Origin: Nocardiopsis sp. TSRI0078
GTDB taxonomy: Bacteria; Actinomycetota; Actinomycetes; Streptosporangiales; Streptosporangiaceae
Length of the DNA stretch: 64,000 nt
Reading direction: 5' to 3'
Assembly: GCF_001905145.1 (NCBI RefSeq)
Contig: NZ_LWLB01000002.1
Span: forward strand, 66,883-130,882
Part shown: positions 16,050 to 24,366 of the stretch, piece by piece
Layout: each line of letters begins with the position of its first letter
Position numbering within the stretch: the stretch's first letter is position 1
Notes under the pieces: model-generated
Seen by the model: only the letters and a program-made list of their open reading frames with translations
Databases searched by the model: none
What the model was told of the DNA's origin: nothing
Made by a program: the position numbers and the translations under genes

Positions 16050-17375
16050 ATGCGTGCACACCCTGGCAACGGGCACCCCCAGGCCCGTCGCCGTAACCCC
16101 CTCCTGTCCGTGGCCGCCGGAGTGGGCGCCATCGTCATGGCGGCCACCGCCTGTGGTGGCTCCGAGTCCGAGGACGGTGTCGTCGAGCTGCGCTTCGCCT
16201 GGTGGGGAGCGGACGACCGCCACTCCACCACCCAGGAGGTCATCGAGCTGTTCGAGGCCGAGAACCCCGACATCAAGATCGTGCCGGACTACACCGACTG
16301 GGCCGGGTACTGGGACCGTCTGGCGACCAGCACCGCCGCCAACGACGCGCCCGACATCATGACCCAGGAGGAGCGCTACCTGCGCGAGTACGGCGACCGC
16401 GGCGCCCTCCTCGACCTCCACGAGGTCAGCGACCAGCTGGACCTGTCCAAGATCGACCCGCTGGTGGCCGAGAGCGGCGAACTGGACGGGCAGGCCTTCG
16501 GCGTGGCCACCGGCGTGAACGCCTACGCGATCCTGGCCGACCCGCAGGCCTTCGAGGAGGCGGGCGTGGAGATGCCCGACGACTCCACCTGGACCTGGGA
16601 CGACTACGTCGAGATCTCGGCGCAGATCACCGAGGCCACCGACGGCGAGCTCGTCGGCACCCAGAGCATGTCCTACAACGAGTCGGGCTTCCAGATCTTC
16701 GCCCGCCAGCGCGGGGAGAACCTCTACAACGAGGACGGCTCGCTCGGCTTCTCCAAGGAGACGCTGGAGGAGTGGTTCTCGATCACCGAGGAGCTCCTGG
16801 AGAACGGGGGACAGCCCAGCGCCGCCGAGAGCGTGGAGATCGAGGCGGGCGGCCCCGACCAGTCGGTGCTGTCCACCGGCCAGGGCGCGATGGCCCACTT
16901 CTGGACCAACCAGCTGGGCGGGATCTCGGAGTCCGCGGACAGCGACATCGAGCTGCTGCGCTACCCCGGTGAGACCTCCAACGAGCGGACCGGCATGTAC
17001 TTCAAGCCGGCCATGTTCTACTCCATCTCCGCGGGCACCGAGCACCCGGAGGAGGCGGCCCGCTTCGTGGACTTCCTGCTCAACAGCAACGAGGCGGCCG
17101 AGCTGGTCCTGGCCGACCGCGGCCTGCCCGCCAACGTGGACGTGCGCGAACACATCCTGGGCTCCCTGCCCGAGGCCGACGCCCGCAGCGCGGAGTTCCT
17201 GTCCGAGATCGAGGACACGATCGTGGACGGCAACCCGCCGCCGCCGATCGGCGCCGGCGAGGTCGTGAACATCACCAAGCGCGTCAGCGAGGAGATGGCG
17301 TTCGGCGAGCTCACCCCGGCCGAGGCCGCCGAGCAGTTCATGTCCGAGGTCAATGAGGCCACCGGCGGCTCCTGA
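16050..17375 (+). CDS. Sugar ABC transporter solute-binding lipoprotein
   Basis: A 441-residue extracellular solute-binding protein of family 1. The basic N-terminus (RRRN) and hydrophobic stretch end in the lipobox ATAC with the lipid-bearing Cys at residue 35. The mature domain begins with VELRFAWWGADDRHSTTQEV and contains MTQEERYLREYGDRGALLDL and a late LPANVDVREHI, as in maltose/raffinose/cellobiose-type binding proteins. It captures the substrate outside the membrane and delivers it to the permeases upstream. The ATG at 16050 follows GAAGGGA. A perfect hairpin 34 bp after the stop ends the operon. Confidence 0.92.
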   Translation: MRAHPGNGHPQARRRNPLLSVAAGVGAIVMAATACGGSESEDGVVELRFAWWGADDRHSTTQEVIELFEAENPDIKIVPDYTDWAGYWDRLATSTAANDAPDIMTQEERYLREYGDRGALLDLHEVSDQLDLSKIDPLVAESGELDGQAFGVATGVNAYAILADPQAFEEAGVEMPDDSTWTWDDYVEISAQITEATDGELVGTQSMSYNESGFQIFARQRGENLYNEDGSLGFSKETLEEWFSITEELLENGGQPSAAESVEIEAGGPDQSVLSTGQGAMAHFWTNQLGGISESADSDIELLRYPGETSNERTGMYFKPAMFYSISAGTEHPEEAARFVDFLLNSNEAAELVLADRGLPANVDVREHILGSLPEADARSAEFLSEIEDTIVDGNPPPPIGAGEVVNITKRVSEEMAFGELTPAEAAEQFMSEVNEATGGS

Positions 17376-17759
17376 GCCACCACCCCCTGAACCTGATCCG
17401 GAGAAGGAACCGGGCCCGGCGGGATACCACTCCCCTCCCGCCGGGCCCGGTCCTCGTGCGCCCGGGTCCGGACGCCGTGCCCCCGTCCCCTCCTGGTCCG
17501 GCCCGTGCCGTGGCCCGTTCAGAGGGAGCGGACAAGATGAGCCGGAAAGGGGCAATGGCCCGGTCAGCGGCCGACCGCCAGCACGACGGGCAGGGCGAGG
17601 ACGACCACGAGGAGACGTCCCCGCTGAGCCGTTGAGTGCTGGACCCGCTGCCCCCGGATGGGCCTTCCCGGAAGCGATACGTGCCGCCTCGCCGCAGGGT
17701 ACGAGCAAGTCCCGCACGGGTTCCCCGCACGGGGCCGTTCGCTGAGATGAGGGATGCGG
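17376..17759. other. Intergenic stretch after the ABC operon
   Basis: About 380 bp. It starts with the operon terminator at 17409-17451. The remainder has only very short open frames, among them a 32-codon ATG frame at 17537 and a hydrophobic minus-strand tail ending at 17564. I do not call a gene. Confidence 0.5.
17409..17451 (+). terminator. Terminator hairpin of the sugar ABC operon
   Basis: A perfect 15-bp GC stem (17409-17423 with 17437-17451) around a 13-base loop, placed 34 bp after the binding-protein stop codon. Confidence 0.75.
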
Positions 17760-18071
17760 TCAGTCGTCGTACAACGCTGGGGTGAAGATGCCGGAGAGCA
17801 CGAGCGCGATGAGGGCGGGGGCGTAGAAGACACCGATCGACAGGATGCTGATGACGACCCCCACGGTCAGAAGCGCCGCGCAACTCCAGATCGCGACACC
17901 CAGATAACGACTCGGTACCGCGATTGGAATCGCGGAGACCAGGGTGGCCAGAGTGCCCCAGACCAACACCACGTCGATCTGTGGACCGAGTGCGATCAGA
18001 ATCAGCGTCGCGGCCAGAGCCAGGACAGGAGCTGGTAGGAGCGTAAATCGTCCGGCAAATACTCGCTGCAT
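17760..18071 (-). CDS. Small integral membrane protein, unknown
   Basis: A 103-residue hydrophobic protein with about four membrane helices (LLPAPVLALAATLILIAL, VVLVWGTLATLVSAIPI, VAIWSCAALLTVGVVISI and FYAPALIALVLSGI). I recognise no family. Base composition is visibly less GC-rich than the surroundings, so it may have arrived by transfer. The ATG at 18071 starts the hydrophobic unit (MQRVFAGRF); the frame stays open upstream, but that part overlaps the recombinase remnant on the other strand and does not look real. It lies beside a recombinase fragment, which also suggests an accessory segment. Confidence 0.6.
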   Translation of the reverse strand: MQRVFAGRFTLLPAPVLALAATLILIALGPQIDVVLVWGTLATLVSAIPIAVPSRYLGVAIWSCAALLTVGVVISILSIGVFYAPALIALVLSGIFTPALYDD

Positions 18072-18158
18072 CGTTGAGTCACCACCGAGTCGGGAGCTGA
18101 ATATGCTCTGGGCCAGCCATTCCGGCTGTCCATAGCACATGTTGCCCAACCCTTCAGC

Positions 18159-18567
18159 CGGATCTGTCGGCTCACCCTCAACGACCTGGTCGAGGAGGAC
18201 GGGCGGCTCAGCATCCGGTTCGGTGACCCGCCGGCTCCGATCCCCGAACCGTTCGCCGACCTGCTGCGGGCCTTCGCCGCCCGACGGCCGAACCTGACCA
18301 CCGCCACCAACCCCGGGGCGCGCTGGCTCTTCCCCGGGCGCCGGGCCGACCAGCCGATGGACTTCCACTCACTCGCCGATCGGATGCGAAGGAAAGGGCT
18401 CCCGACCTTCCACGTCCGCACCGCGGACATCCGCCAGCTCACGCTCCAGGCTCCGGCCCCGGTCGTTGCCCGGATGCTCGGTTACCACCACGTTCACATC
18501 ATCGGGCTGGCCGCTGAGGCGGGAAGCCCGTGGTCTCACTACGCCCCGACGACCACGCAGAGTGACG
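18159..18567 (+). pseudogene. C-terminal remnant of a tyrosine recombinase/integrase-like protein
   Basis: The frame reads RICRLTLNDLVEEDGRLSIR, then GDPPAPIPEPFADLL, RRPNLTTATNPGARWLFPGR, QPMDFHSLADRMRRKGLP, RQLTLQAPAPVVARMLGYHH and SHYAP. I recall this as the C-terminal end of XerD-like recombinases of Streptomyces relatives, where it finishes at YAPGDH or similar. No start codon or N-terminal core-binding domain precedes it, and the natural stop is lost because the frame runs on into the antisense of the EamA gene. The usual catalytic residues are not clearly present in this part. A relic of a past integration. Confidence 0.6.
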
Positions 18568-18629
18568 CAGGAGGCGGGGAGAGACGAATACCGAATACTC
18601 GATCACCGGCCTCCGCCAGATCCGCCCCC

Positions 18630-19598
18630 TCAGGGCGCGGCGGGGGTCTGGGGCCGTTCGGCCCCGGACGCGGCCCGCGGCTGCGGTGCGGGGGCGGAGG
18701 GCACGGCGGTCTGGGCGATGAGGGCGCCCGTGACGATGACGGCCGACCCCAGGACCTGCACGGGGGTGAGCGCCTCGCCCAGCAGCACCCACGCCAGCAC
18801 GATCGCTGTCACCACCTCCAGATAGGCGACCCCTCCGGCGACCTGTGGGGACAGCCGCCGGATCGCCGAGATCCCGAGGAAGTAGGCGAGGGCGGTGCAC
18901 ACCAGGCCCAGCCACAGGGCGGCCACCCACCCGGGAAAGCCGAACCCGCCCAGCGTGACCGGGTCGGCCAGGGTCTTCCAGGGCAGTGTCCAGGGCCGGG
19001 CGAGGGCGCCCAGCAGTACCGCCGCGACCAGGGAGCCGAAGGCGACCACGGCCAGGGGGTCGGTGTCCTCGCCCATGCTGTCCGACAACAGGAAGAAGGC
19101 GGCCTGCGCGGCGGCGGCGCCCAGTGCCAGCGCCACCCCGACGGCGTCCAGGCGCATGCCCGACCACACCTCCAGCAGCAGACCCACCCCGGCCACCGCC
19201 AGGACCACGCCGACCACGGCGGCGGGGGAGACGCGGGTGCGGCGCACCACGCGCAGCCACAGCAGGACCAGGACCGGGCCGAGGAACTCGATGAGCAGCG
19301 CGATGCCCACGGGGATGCGGGCGATGGCGGCGAAGTACAGGGCCTGCACACCGGCCATGGGGAAGACGCCGTAGGCCAGGACCAGCAGCGGGCGGCGCCG
19401 GGCGGTCCGCCAGTGGGCCAGGGCCACGGGCGACAGCAGCAGCGCGGCCCCGGCCACGCGCAGCCAGGTGACGTGGAGGGGGTCCATCCCCGCCTCCAGC
19501 AGGGGGCGGGCGAGCACGCCCGAGCCGCCGAAGGCGAGCGCCGATGCGAGCGCGAAGGCCAGCCCCGAGGGGCGGTGGCGCGTGGGTGGCACGGACAC
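18630..19598 (-). CDS. EamA/DMT-family transporter
   Basis: A 322-residue inner-membrane protein with ten predicted helices in two EamA repeats. RTRVSPAAVVGVVLAVAGVG ends the first repeat and the C-terminal PVQVLGSAVIVTGALIAQT ends the second. Family members (RhaT/YdcZ/EamA) export amino acids or metabolites; the substrate here is unknown. The GTG at 19598 has GGGAG seven bases upstream; a GTG at 19592 is also in frame. The C-terminal 20 residues are Pro/Ala-rich and probably cytoplasmic. Confidence 0.88.
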   Translation of the reverse strand: MSVPPTRHRPSGLAFALASALAFGGSGVLARPLLEAGMDPLHVTWLRVAGAALLLSPVALAHWRTARRRPLLVLAYGVFPMAGVQALYFAAIARIPVGIALLIEFLGPVLVLLWLRVVRRTRVSPAAVVGVVLAVAGVGLLLEVWSGMRLDAVGVALALGAAAAQAAFFLLSDSMGEDTDPLAVVAFGSLVAAVLLGALARPWTLPWKTLADPVTLGGFGFPGWVAALWLGLVCTALAYFLGISAIRRLSPQVAGGVAYLEVVTAIVLAWVLLGEALTPVQVLGSAVIVTGALIAQTAVPSAPAPQPRAASGAERPQTPAAP

Positions 19599-20293
19599 GT
19601 CGGTACTCCCGTGGGATGGATGGGGACATGGGATCGCCGACGAGCATACGGGCGGTGGGGCGGGGCTCCCAGTGCGGTCGGCCCGGTCCGCTCTGTCCGC
19701 GACATGTTCCGCGCACCGGGCCCCGGTGGGCCGCCGCGTGGCCGTGGCCGGAGCACCCGGCCCCCACCCCGCATCGGAGGTCCGCGAAACCGCCTCACCG
19801 GAGGTGGGTATCTGCGACCGCCGCGGGTCACACGGGTGAGGTGCCTGCGTCATGGCGTACTGCTGCCGTGCCCCTGGGGGTGCCTCCCCCTCTACCCCGG
19901 CCGCACCGGAGAGTGCGGCCGCACGCTGTCTGCACGGGTTGCGGGTCACCGCCCCGCCCGGGAACGGGCCCCCGGCCCGCTTCCTGACACCGAGGCGCCC
20001 ACGAGGCGGTGACCCTGCGCGCCGCCTACCCAGCCAGGGGACCCCGTATGTGGTCTGGTTCTCACGAAAGCCCGGCGACCCGCGCGGCACGCTGGACCCA
20101 GTCGTGGCCCTGGCGGGGTTCGTGTGTCTGAACGGCTGCGAATGCCGGTGAACCGGGTGCGGCGCTGGGTCGGGATCTGGTCGTCATCGCCCGCCCGAGC
20201 GCACACGTGCGCGGCGCGGCTGCGGGTCAGCGGTCCCTGCCGGTCCATGGTGGGCCGGCACCGGCGCCACAGGCGAGGTTATGGAGCATGCGC
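19599..20293. other. Long gene-poor region with hairpins
   Basis: Nearly 700 bp without a convincing gene. A 99-codon frame at 19852-20151 ends in an odd Cys-rich tail and has no Shine-Dalgarno; I do not call it. A perfect 9-bp hairpin with a 6-base loop is at 19896-19919, and a G-run/C-run pair lies just before it. Confidence 0.5.
19896..19919. terminator. Hairpin, 9-bp perfect stem
   Basis: CGGCCGCAC (19896-19904) pairs with GTGCGGCCG (19911-19919) around CGGAGA. No coding gene ends next to it, so its role is uncertain. Confidence 0.4.
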
Positions 20294-20926
20294 ATGCAGA
20301 GTTCCTCCGAGTCCCTGAGCCGGACTGTGGCCAGGTGGCGCAGCCGCCCGACGCTGCCCACCCCGACGGGCAGTGAGGATCTCGAGGTCATCACCCGACG
20401 GTTTCTGCTGTACGGGGTCCTGCCGTTGTGGTTCGTCCCGGCGGTCGCCGACCACATCATGCACCGGCGCACCGATATCGAGCACACGAGCGGGACCCGC
20501 GAGTGCGCCATCCACGCGCTGATGATGGCCGAAGCCGGCGTCCCGGTCATGTTGGGCCTGTTCGCTCGCATCAATCCGCTGGTGCTGAGCACCATGTACG
20601 GTGCCGCGGCCCTCCACGCGGCGACGGCTCTGTGGGACGTGCACGTGGCTACCGAAGACCGCAAGGTACGTCCGGTGGAGCAGCACGTCCACAGCTTCCT
20701 GGAGGTGTTGCCCCTGACCGCCATCGCTTTCCTGTCCTGCCTGCACTGGGACCAGGTCCGCGCCTTCACCGGCACCGATCCCGACCGGTGGAAGCTCCAG
20801 CCCAAACGCGAGCGCTTGTCCGGCGGCTATGTCGCCGGGATCGCTGCGGCGGTGGGCTGCTTCATCGTCCTGCCCTATGGGGAGGAGCTGCTGCGCTGCG
20901 TCCGCGCCCAGCGCCGCAGGGCCTGA
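20294..20926 (+). CDS. Histidine-rich integral membrane protein, unknown
   Basis: A 210-residue protein with four or five hydrophobic segments (from about residue 35 and near 80, 105, 145 and 180). Histidines cluster in conserved-looking motifs at membrane borders: DHIMHRRTDIEHT, CAIHALMMAEAG, HAATALWDVHVATED and VEQHVHSFLE. Such HxxxH and ExxH patterns resemble metal or heme sites, but I cannot name the family. GGAG lies 7 bases before the ATG at 20294; an ATG at 20288 is also in frame. It is convergent with a flavin oxidoreductase gene across a perfect hairpin. Confidence 0.7.
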   Translation: MQSSSESLSRTVARWRSRPTLPTPTGSEDLEVITRRFLLYGVLPLWFVPAVADHIMHRRTDIEHTSGTRECAIHALMMAEAGVPVMLGLFARINPLVLSTMYGAAALHAATALWDVHVATEDRKVRPVEQHVHSFLEVLPLTAIAFLSCLHWDQVRAFTGTDPDRWKLQPKRERLSGGYVAGIAAAVGCFIVLPYGEELLRCVRAQRRRA

Positions 20927-20967
20927 GCAGGCCCCGAAGAGGGTCCGCGCACCGGGAAGAAGACCTT

Positions 20968-21008
20968 CGGGAGGACCGGTCCGGTTCGCCACTCCTGGGG
21001 TCCTCCCG
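20968..21008. terminator. Bidirectional terminator hairpin
   Basis: CGGGAGGACC (20968-20977) pairs with GGTCCTCCCG (20999-21008), between two convergent genes. Confidence 0.6.
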
Positions 21009-21026
21009 CCTTTGGGCGCGCGTGCC

Positions 21027-22040
21027 TCAGGCGGAGGCGCCGCCGCGCTGCGCGGCGGCCAGGGCCGCCTCGGTGTCGGCGGCGGCCAGGTCGGCGTTCA
21101 TGTGGGCGCCGGCCAGGGCCCCGGCCGCGGCGGAGGCACCGACCTGGGCGGCCAGGTCGGTGGCGTTGCCGGCCGTCCACACCCCGGGCACCTCGGTGGT
21201 GCCAGCCATGCCGGAGGCGAGGCGGCGGCCCATCCCGCCGGGGAGGTCCTCCGTCGGAAGCCCCAGTCCGTCCAGGCCCTCGGTGCGGGCGCGCATGGTG
21301 GTCGCGACCGCGAGGACCCGGCGGGACACGAGGTGTCCGTCGATGAGGCGCACGCCCGCGATACCGCCGTCCTCGCCGGTCACGACCTCCTCCACCGGGG
21401 TGTCGACGACCCGGACGCCGCGGGCGGCGAAGCGCGCGCGGGTGCCCTCGTCGAGTTCGGTGCCGCGGGTGAAGTAGACGAGGTCGTCGGTCAACTGGCG
21501 AAACAGCAGGGCGTGGTGGACCGAGGCCGGGCCCACGGCCAGGATCCCGACGGGCTCGTCGCGCACCTCCCAGCCGTGGCAGTAGGGGCAGTGCACCACG
21601 CCGTGTCCCCAGTGCCCGGCGAGCCCGCGAACGTCGGGCAGGACTTCGCGCAGTCCGGTGGCGATGAGCAGGCGGCGTGCTGTCAGGGTGCCGCCGTCGG
21701 TGAGGGTGACCGTGAAGCGCGGGTCTGCCTCGGCGGAGGGGGCGGCCGGGGCGGCGGAGGCCGCTTCCCCGGCCACGACCAGGCCGCCGTAGCGGCGTAC
21801 CTCCTCGCGTCCCCTTCGCAGCAGTTCGGCCGGCGGGGTGCCGTCCAGGCCGAGCAGGCCGTGCACGCCGTCGGCGGGTGCGTTGCGCGGGGTGCCGCTG
21901 TCGACCACGACGACCGAGCGGCGGGAGCGGGCGAGCATCAGCGCGCCGTTCAGGCCCGCGGCGCCGCCGCCGACCACCACGGCATCGACGGTCTCCTCGG
22001 GCAGTTCGTCGGTCTCATAAACGGCAGTGGTCACAGGCAT
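21027..22040 (-). CDS. NAD(P)/FAD-dependent oxidoreductase, thioredoxin-reductase-like
   Basis: A 337-residue flavoprotein. The FAD motif is VVVGGGAAGLNGALMLARS and the redox-active pair sits in HCPYCHGWE, matching the CxxC of thioredoxin-reductase-like enzymes. The NAD(P) loop (GILAVGPASVHHAL) lacks the classical GxGxxG, which makes the electron donor uncertain. The C-terminal ASAAAGALAGAHMNADL resembles the flavin-binding tail. Such enzymes oxidise dithiols (gliotoxin/holomycin-type) or reduce thioredoxin-like partners. AAGGGAT precedes the ATG at 22040. It is divergent from an XRE-cupin regulator that likely represses it. Confidence 0.85.
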   Translation of the reverse strand: MPVTTAVYETDELPEETVDAVVVGGGAAGLNGALMLARSRRSVVVVDSGTPRNAPADGVHGLLGLDGTPPAELLRRGREEVRRYGGLVVAGEAASAAPAAPSAEADPRFTVTLTDGGTLTARRLLIATGLREVLPDVRGLAGHWGHGVVHCPYCHGWEVRDEPVGILAVGPASVHHALLFRQLTDDLVYFTRGTELDEGTRARFAARGVRVVDTPVEEVVTGEDGGIAGVRLIDGHLVSRRVLAVATTMRARTEGLDGLGLPTEDLPGGMGRRLASGMAGTTEVPGVWTAGNATDLAAQVGASAAAGALAGAHMNADLAAADTEAALAAAQRGGASA

Positions 22041-22123
22041 GGCGTCGTATCCCTTCGTTCACGCGGGCCCCGTCGTTTCGGGTGTCGCGTTCACGACGAT
22101 AAGCACACCTTGCGGCGAAGGCA

Positions 22124-22155
22124 TACACTATTGCCTATGACGCAAGACGATAGTG
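22124..22155. promoter_or_regulatory. -10 hexamer and candidate operator of the XRE-cupin gene
   Basis: TACACT (22124-22129) ends 7 bases before the ATG at 22137, indicating a leaderless transcript. An inverted repeat CACTAT (22126-22131) with ATAGTG (22150-22155) straddles the start and could be the autoregulatory site. Confidence 0.45.
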
Positions 22156-22706
22156 AGTTGGACAGCCTGGTACGCAAACGGATCCGGGCCCTGCGCGTGG
22201 CGCAGGGCTGGTCCCTGGAGGAACTGGCCTCCCGCGCCCATGTCAGCCAGTCCACGCTCAGCCGCATCGAGAACGGTCAGCGCCGTCTGGCCCTGGACCA
22301 GCTCGTCATCCTCGCCCGAGCCCTGGACACCTCCCTGGACCAACTCGTCGAGACCGACACCGACGACGTCGTCACCAGCCCGATGATCGACGCGGCCCAC
22401 GGGCTCATGCGCTGGCCCATGAAGGCGGACCCCGGTATGAGCGTCGTGCGCCAGCGCATGACGGACCCGCCGCCCGACAGTCCCTCACGCATGCGCGCCC
22501 ACCCCGGCCGCGAGTGGCTCGTCGTCCTGTCCGGCACCGCGGTCCTGCTGCTGGGCAACCGGCGCATCCGCGTGGAGACGAACCAGGCGGTGGAGTTCCC
22601 CACGATGCTGCCGCACGCCATCGGCGCCGAGGGCGGGCCCTGCGAGATCCTGGGCATCTTCGACCGCGACGCCAGCCGCGGCCACCAGCGCGGTGACGAA
22701 GCCTGA
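22137..22706 (+). CDS. XRE-family regulator with C-terminal cupin domain
   Basis: A 189-residue regulator. The N-terminal helix-turn-helix reads WSLEELASRAHVSQSTLSRI (about residues 25-44). The C-terminal half folds as a cupin with HPGREWLVVLSGTAVLLLGN and a TMLPHAIGAEGG segment that binds a small ligand or metal in this family. It is divergent from the flavin oxidoreductase gene with under 100 bp between them, so local control of that gene is likely. No Shine-Dalgarno is seen; the start is set by the -10 hexamer 7 bases upstream. Confidence 0.88.
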   Translation: MTQDDSELDSLVRKRIRALRVAQGWSLEELASRAHVSQSTLSRIENGQRRLALDQLVILARALDTSLDQLVETDTDDVVTSPMIDAAHGLMRWPMKADPGMSVVRQRMTDPPPDSPSRMRAHPGREWLVVLSGTAVLLLGNRRIRVETNQAVEFPTMLPHAIGAEGGPCEILGIFDRDASRGHQRGDEA

Positions 22707-22886
22707 GACAGCGGCCACGCCCGCCTACCGCACCGGGCACCCCGTTTCCGCGCGCCGGCGCCGAAAGGTGGTGGTCAGGCGTGTGCCGCTCCGGCTCCGG
22801 ATGCGGTCGCTTGCGCGTTCGGCAGCTCATCCGTCCATCGTCTTGCGCACCCTGGGAACCATGGCGCCGCGGCGGCACGGGCCTCC

Positions 22887-22892
22887 TAGCGT
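22887..22892 (+). promoter_or_regulatory. Probable -10 hexamer, leaderless start
   Basis: TAGCGT ends 7 bases before the ATG at 22900, and no Shine-Dalgarno is present. Confidence 0.45.
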
Positions 22893-22899
22893 GGCCGTC

Positions 22900-23769
22900 A
22901 TGACCCACGCTTCCCCGCACGCGGCACACGATGGCGCGCACTCCGTTTCCCAGCACACCCCCGACTCCGACGTCCAGGCGGAGATCCTCGACCTGGACGC
23001 GGAGGTACTCGTCGAGCACATCGCGTCCATCACCGCATGGCTGCCCGTCGGCAGGCGGCCGCGCCACATCGTGGACCTGGGGTGCGGGACCGGGACCGGT
23101 ACCTTCGCCCTGCTCACGCGCTTCCCCGATGCGGAGGTGACCGCGGTCGACACGTCGGGCGGCCATCTGCGCCGCCTGCGGGACAGGGCCGAGGAGCTCG
23201 ACGCGGCCGACCGGGTGCGCACGGTGGCGGCCGACCTCGACGCGGACTGGCCCGAGCTCGGCCGGCCCGAGCTGGTGTGGGCCTCGGCGTCGATGCACCA
23301 CATGGCCGACCCCGACCGCGCCCTGCGCAAGGTCCACGACCTGCTCGCGTCCGGCGGCCTGTTCGCCGTCGTCGAGCTGGCCGGCTTCCCGCGCTTCCTG
23401 CCCGAGGACGCCCCGGGGGAGCGGCCCGGCCTTGAGGATCTCTGCCACGCCGCCCTCGCGCACCACCACGCCGAGCACGTGCCGCACCGCGGTGCCGACT
23501 GGGGTCCCAAGCTGGCCGCCGCCGGGTTCACCGTCGAGGACGAGCGCACGGTCACCGTGGACGTCGACGGCTCCCGCAGCGAGGCGGTCGGCCACTACGC
23601 GCTCAGCAGCCTGAGGTTCCTGCGCGACGGCGCCGCCCACGTCCTCGCCGTTGAGGACCTCGACGCCCTCGACCGGCTACTCGACGCCGACGGCCCGTTC
23701 AGCATCCTGCGCCGCGGCGACCTGGCGGTCCGTACCGAACGCACCGTGTGGGCCGCCCGCCGCGCCTGA
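22900..23769 (+). CDS. Class I SAM-dependent methyltransferase
   Basis: A 289-residue methyltransferase. Motif I HIVDLGCGTGTGTFALL binds S-adenosylmethionine, VTAVDTSGGHLRRLR is the acidic ribose-binding loop, and VWASASMHHMADPDRALRKV is the post-motif helix of the methyltransf_25 type. The N-terminal region is His-rich (HASPHAAHDGAHS). The acceptor is unknown. The start at 22900 rather than upstream GTGs is supported by TAGCGT 7 bases before it. It lies between regulators and is convergent with the GNAT gene. Confidence 0.86.
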   Translation: MTHASPHAAHDGAHSVSQHTPDSDVQAEILDLDAEVLVEHIASITAWLPVGRRPRHIVDLGCGTGTGTFALLTRFPDAEVTAVDTSGGHLRRLRDRAEELDAADRVRTVAADLDADWPELGRPELVWASASMHHMADPDRALRKVHDLLASGGLFAVVELAGFPRFLPEDAPGERPGLEDLCHAALAHHHAEHVPHRGADWGPKLAAAGFTVEDERTVTVDVDGSRSEAVGHYALSSLRFLRDGAAHVLAVEDLDALDRLLDADGPFSILRRGDLAVRTERTVWAARRA

Positions 23770-23801
23770 CCCGGCGGCGGGAACGAGGGGACCCTCCTGG
23801 T

Positions 23802-24326
23802 TCAGGCCCGCTCGGCGTGGGCGGACAGGTCGAGCTGGGCCCAGGCGATGTCGTGCCAGGCGTCGAACTTGCGGCCCGCCTTCCGCATGACGCCGACGTC
23901 CTCGAAACCCAGGGAGCGGTGCAGGCCCTGGCTGGCGTCGTTGGGCAGGGTCATGCAGGCGATGGCGGTGTGCATGCCGCGTTCGGCCAGGCGCGGCAGC
24001 AGTGCCCGGTACAGGGCGCTGCCCGCACCGGTGCGGCGGCGGCCGGTCCGGAGGTAGACGCTGACCTCGCACGTCCACCGGTAGGCGTCCCGGGCGCGGA
24101 AGGGGCCGCCGTAGGCGTAGCCCGCGATCCCCTCCGGTTCCTGGAGGACGATCCAGGCGTGGCGCTCCTGTGCCGCGGCGATCCGGTCGGCCATCTGCCC
24201 GGCGGTGGGCGGATCGTACTCGAAGGTGATCGCGGTATCGGTGACATAGGGCGCGTAGATCGCCGCGCACGCCTCGGCGTCCGCCCGGGTCGCGTCGCGG
24301 ACGGTGAGGGTCGGCATCGAACTCAT
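23802..24326 (-). CDS. GNAT N-acetyltransferase, phosphinothricin-acetyltransferase-like
   Basis: A 174-residue acetyltransferase. The N-terminal LTVRDATRADAEACAAIYAP, VTDTAITFEYDPPT and then GYAYGGPFRARDAYRWTCEV with the acetyl-CoA loop RRRTGAGSALY match the PAT/MNAT group, which acetylates small amines such as phosphinothricin or methionine derivatives. HRSLGFEDVGVMRKAGRKFD is the typical end. Several in-frame ATGs exist; 24326 is chosen because TACCAT (minus strand, 24334-24339) lies 7 bases upstream. It is divergent from an XRE-cupin regulator. Confidence 0.85.
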   Translation of the reverse strand: MSSMPTLTVRDATRADAEACAAIYAPYVTDTAITFEYDPPTAGQMADRIAAAQERHAWIVLQEPEGIAGYAYGGPFRARDAYRWTCEVSVYLRTGRRRTGAGSALYRALLPRLAERGMHTAIACMTLPNDASQGLHRSLGFEDVGVMRKAGRKFDAWHDIAWAQLDLSAHAERA

Positions 24327-24354
24327 GCCAACCATGGTATGCGGGTATGTCATC

Positions 24355-24360
24355 TATAGT
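24355..24360 (+). promoter_or_regulatory. -10 hexamer, leaderless start
   Basis: TATAGT ends 6 bases before the ATG at 24367 with no Shine-Dalgarno between. Confidence 0.6.
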
Positions 24361-24366
24361 GAACAC

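Noticed and set aside
17537..17635. A 32-codon frame with an upstream purine-rich stretch
   Set aside because: Too short to separate from chance; no similarity or conservation evidence available.
19852..20151. A 99-codon plus-strand frame
   Set aside because: No Shine-Dalgarno or -10 hexamer at a consistent distance, low-complexity Pro/Ala/Arg content, and it contains a perfect hairpin.
20152..20293. tRNA-like G/C-rich fold upstream of the membrane protein
   Set aside because: No T-loop GGTTCGA-type motif, no acceptor stem and no anticodon arm could be drawn.
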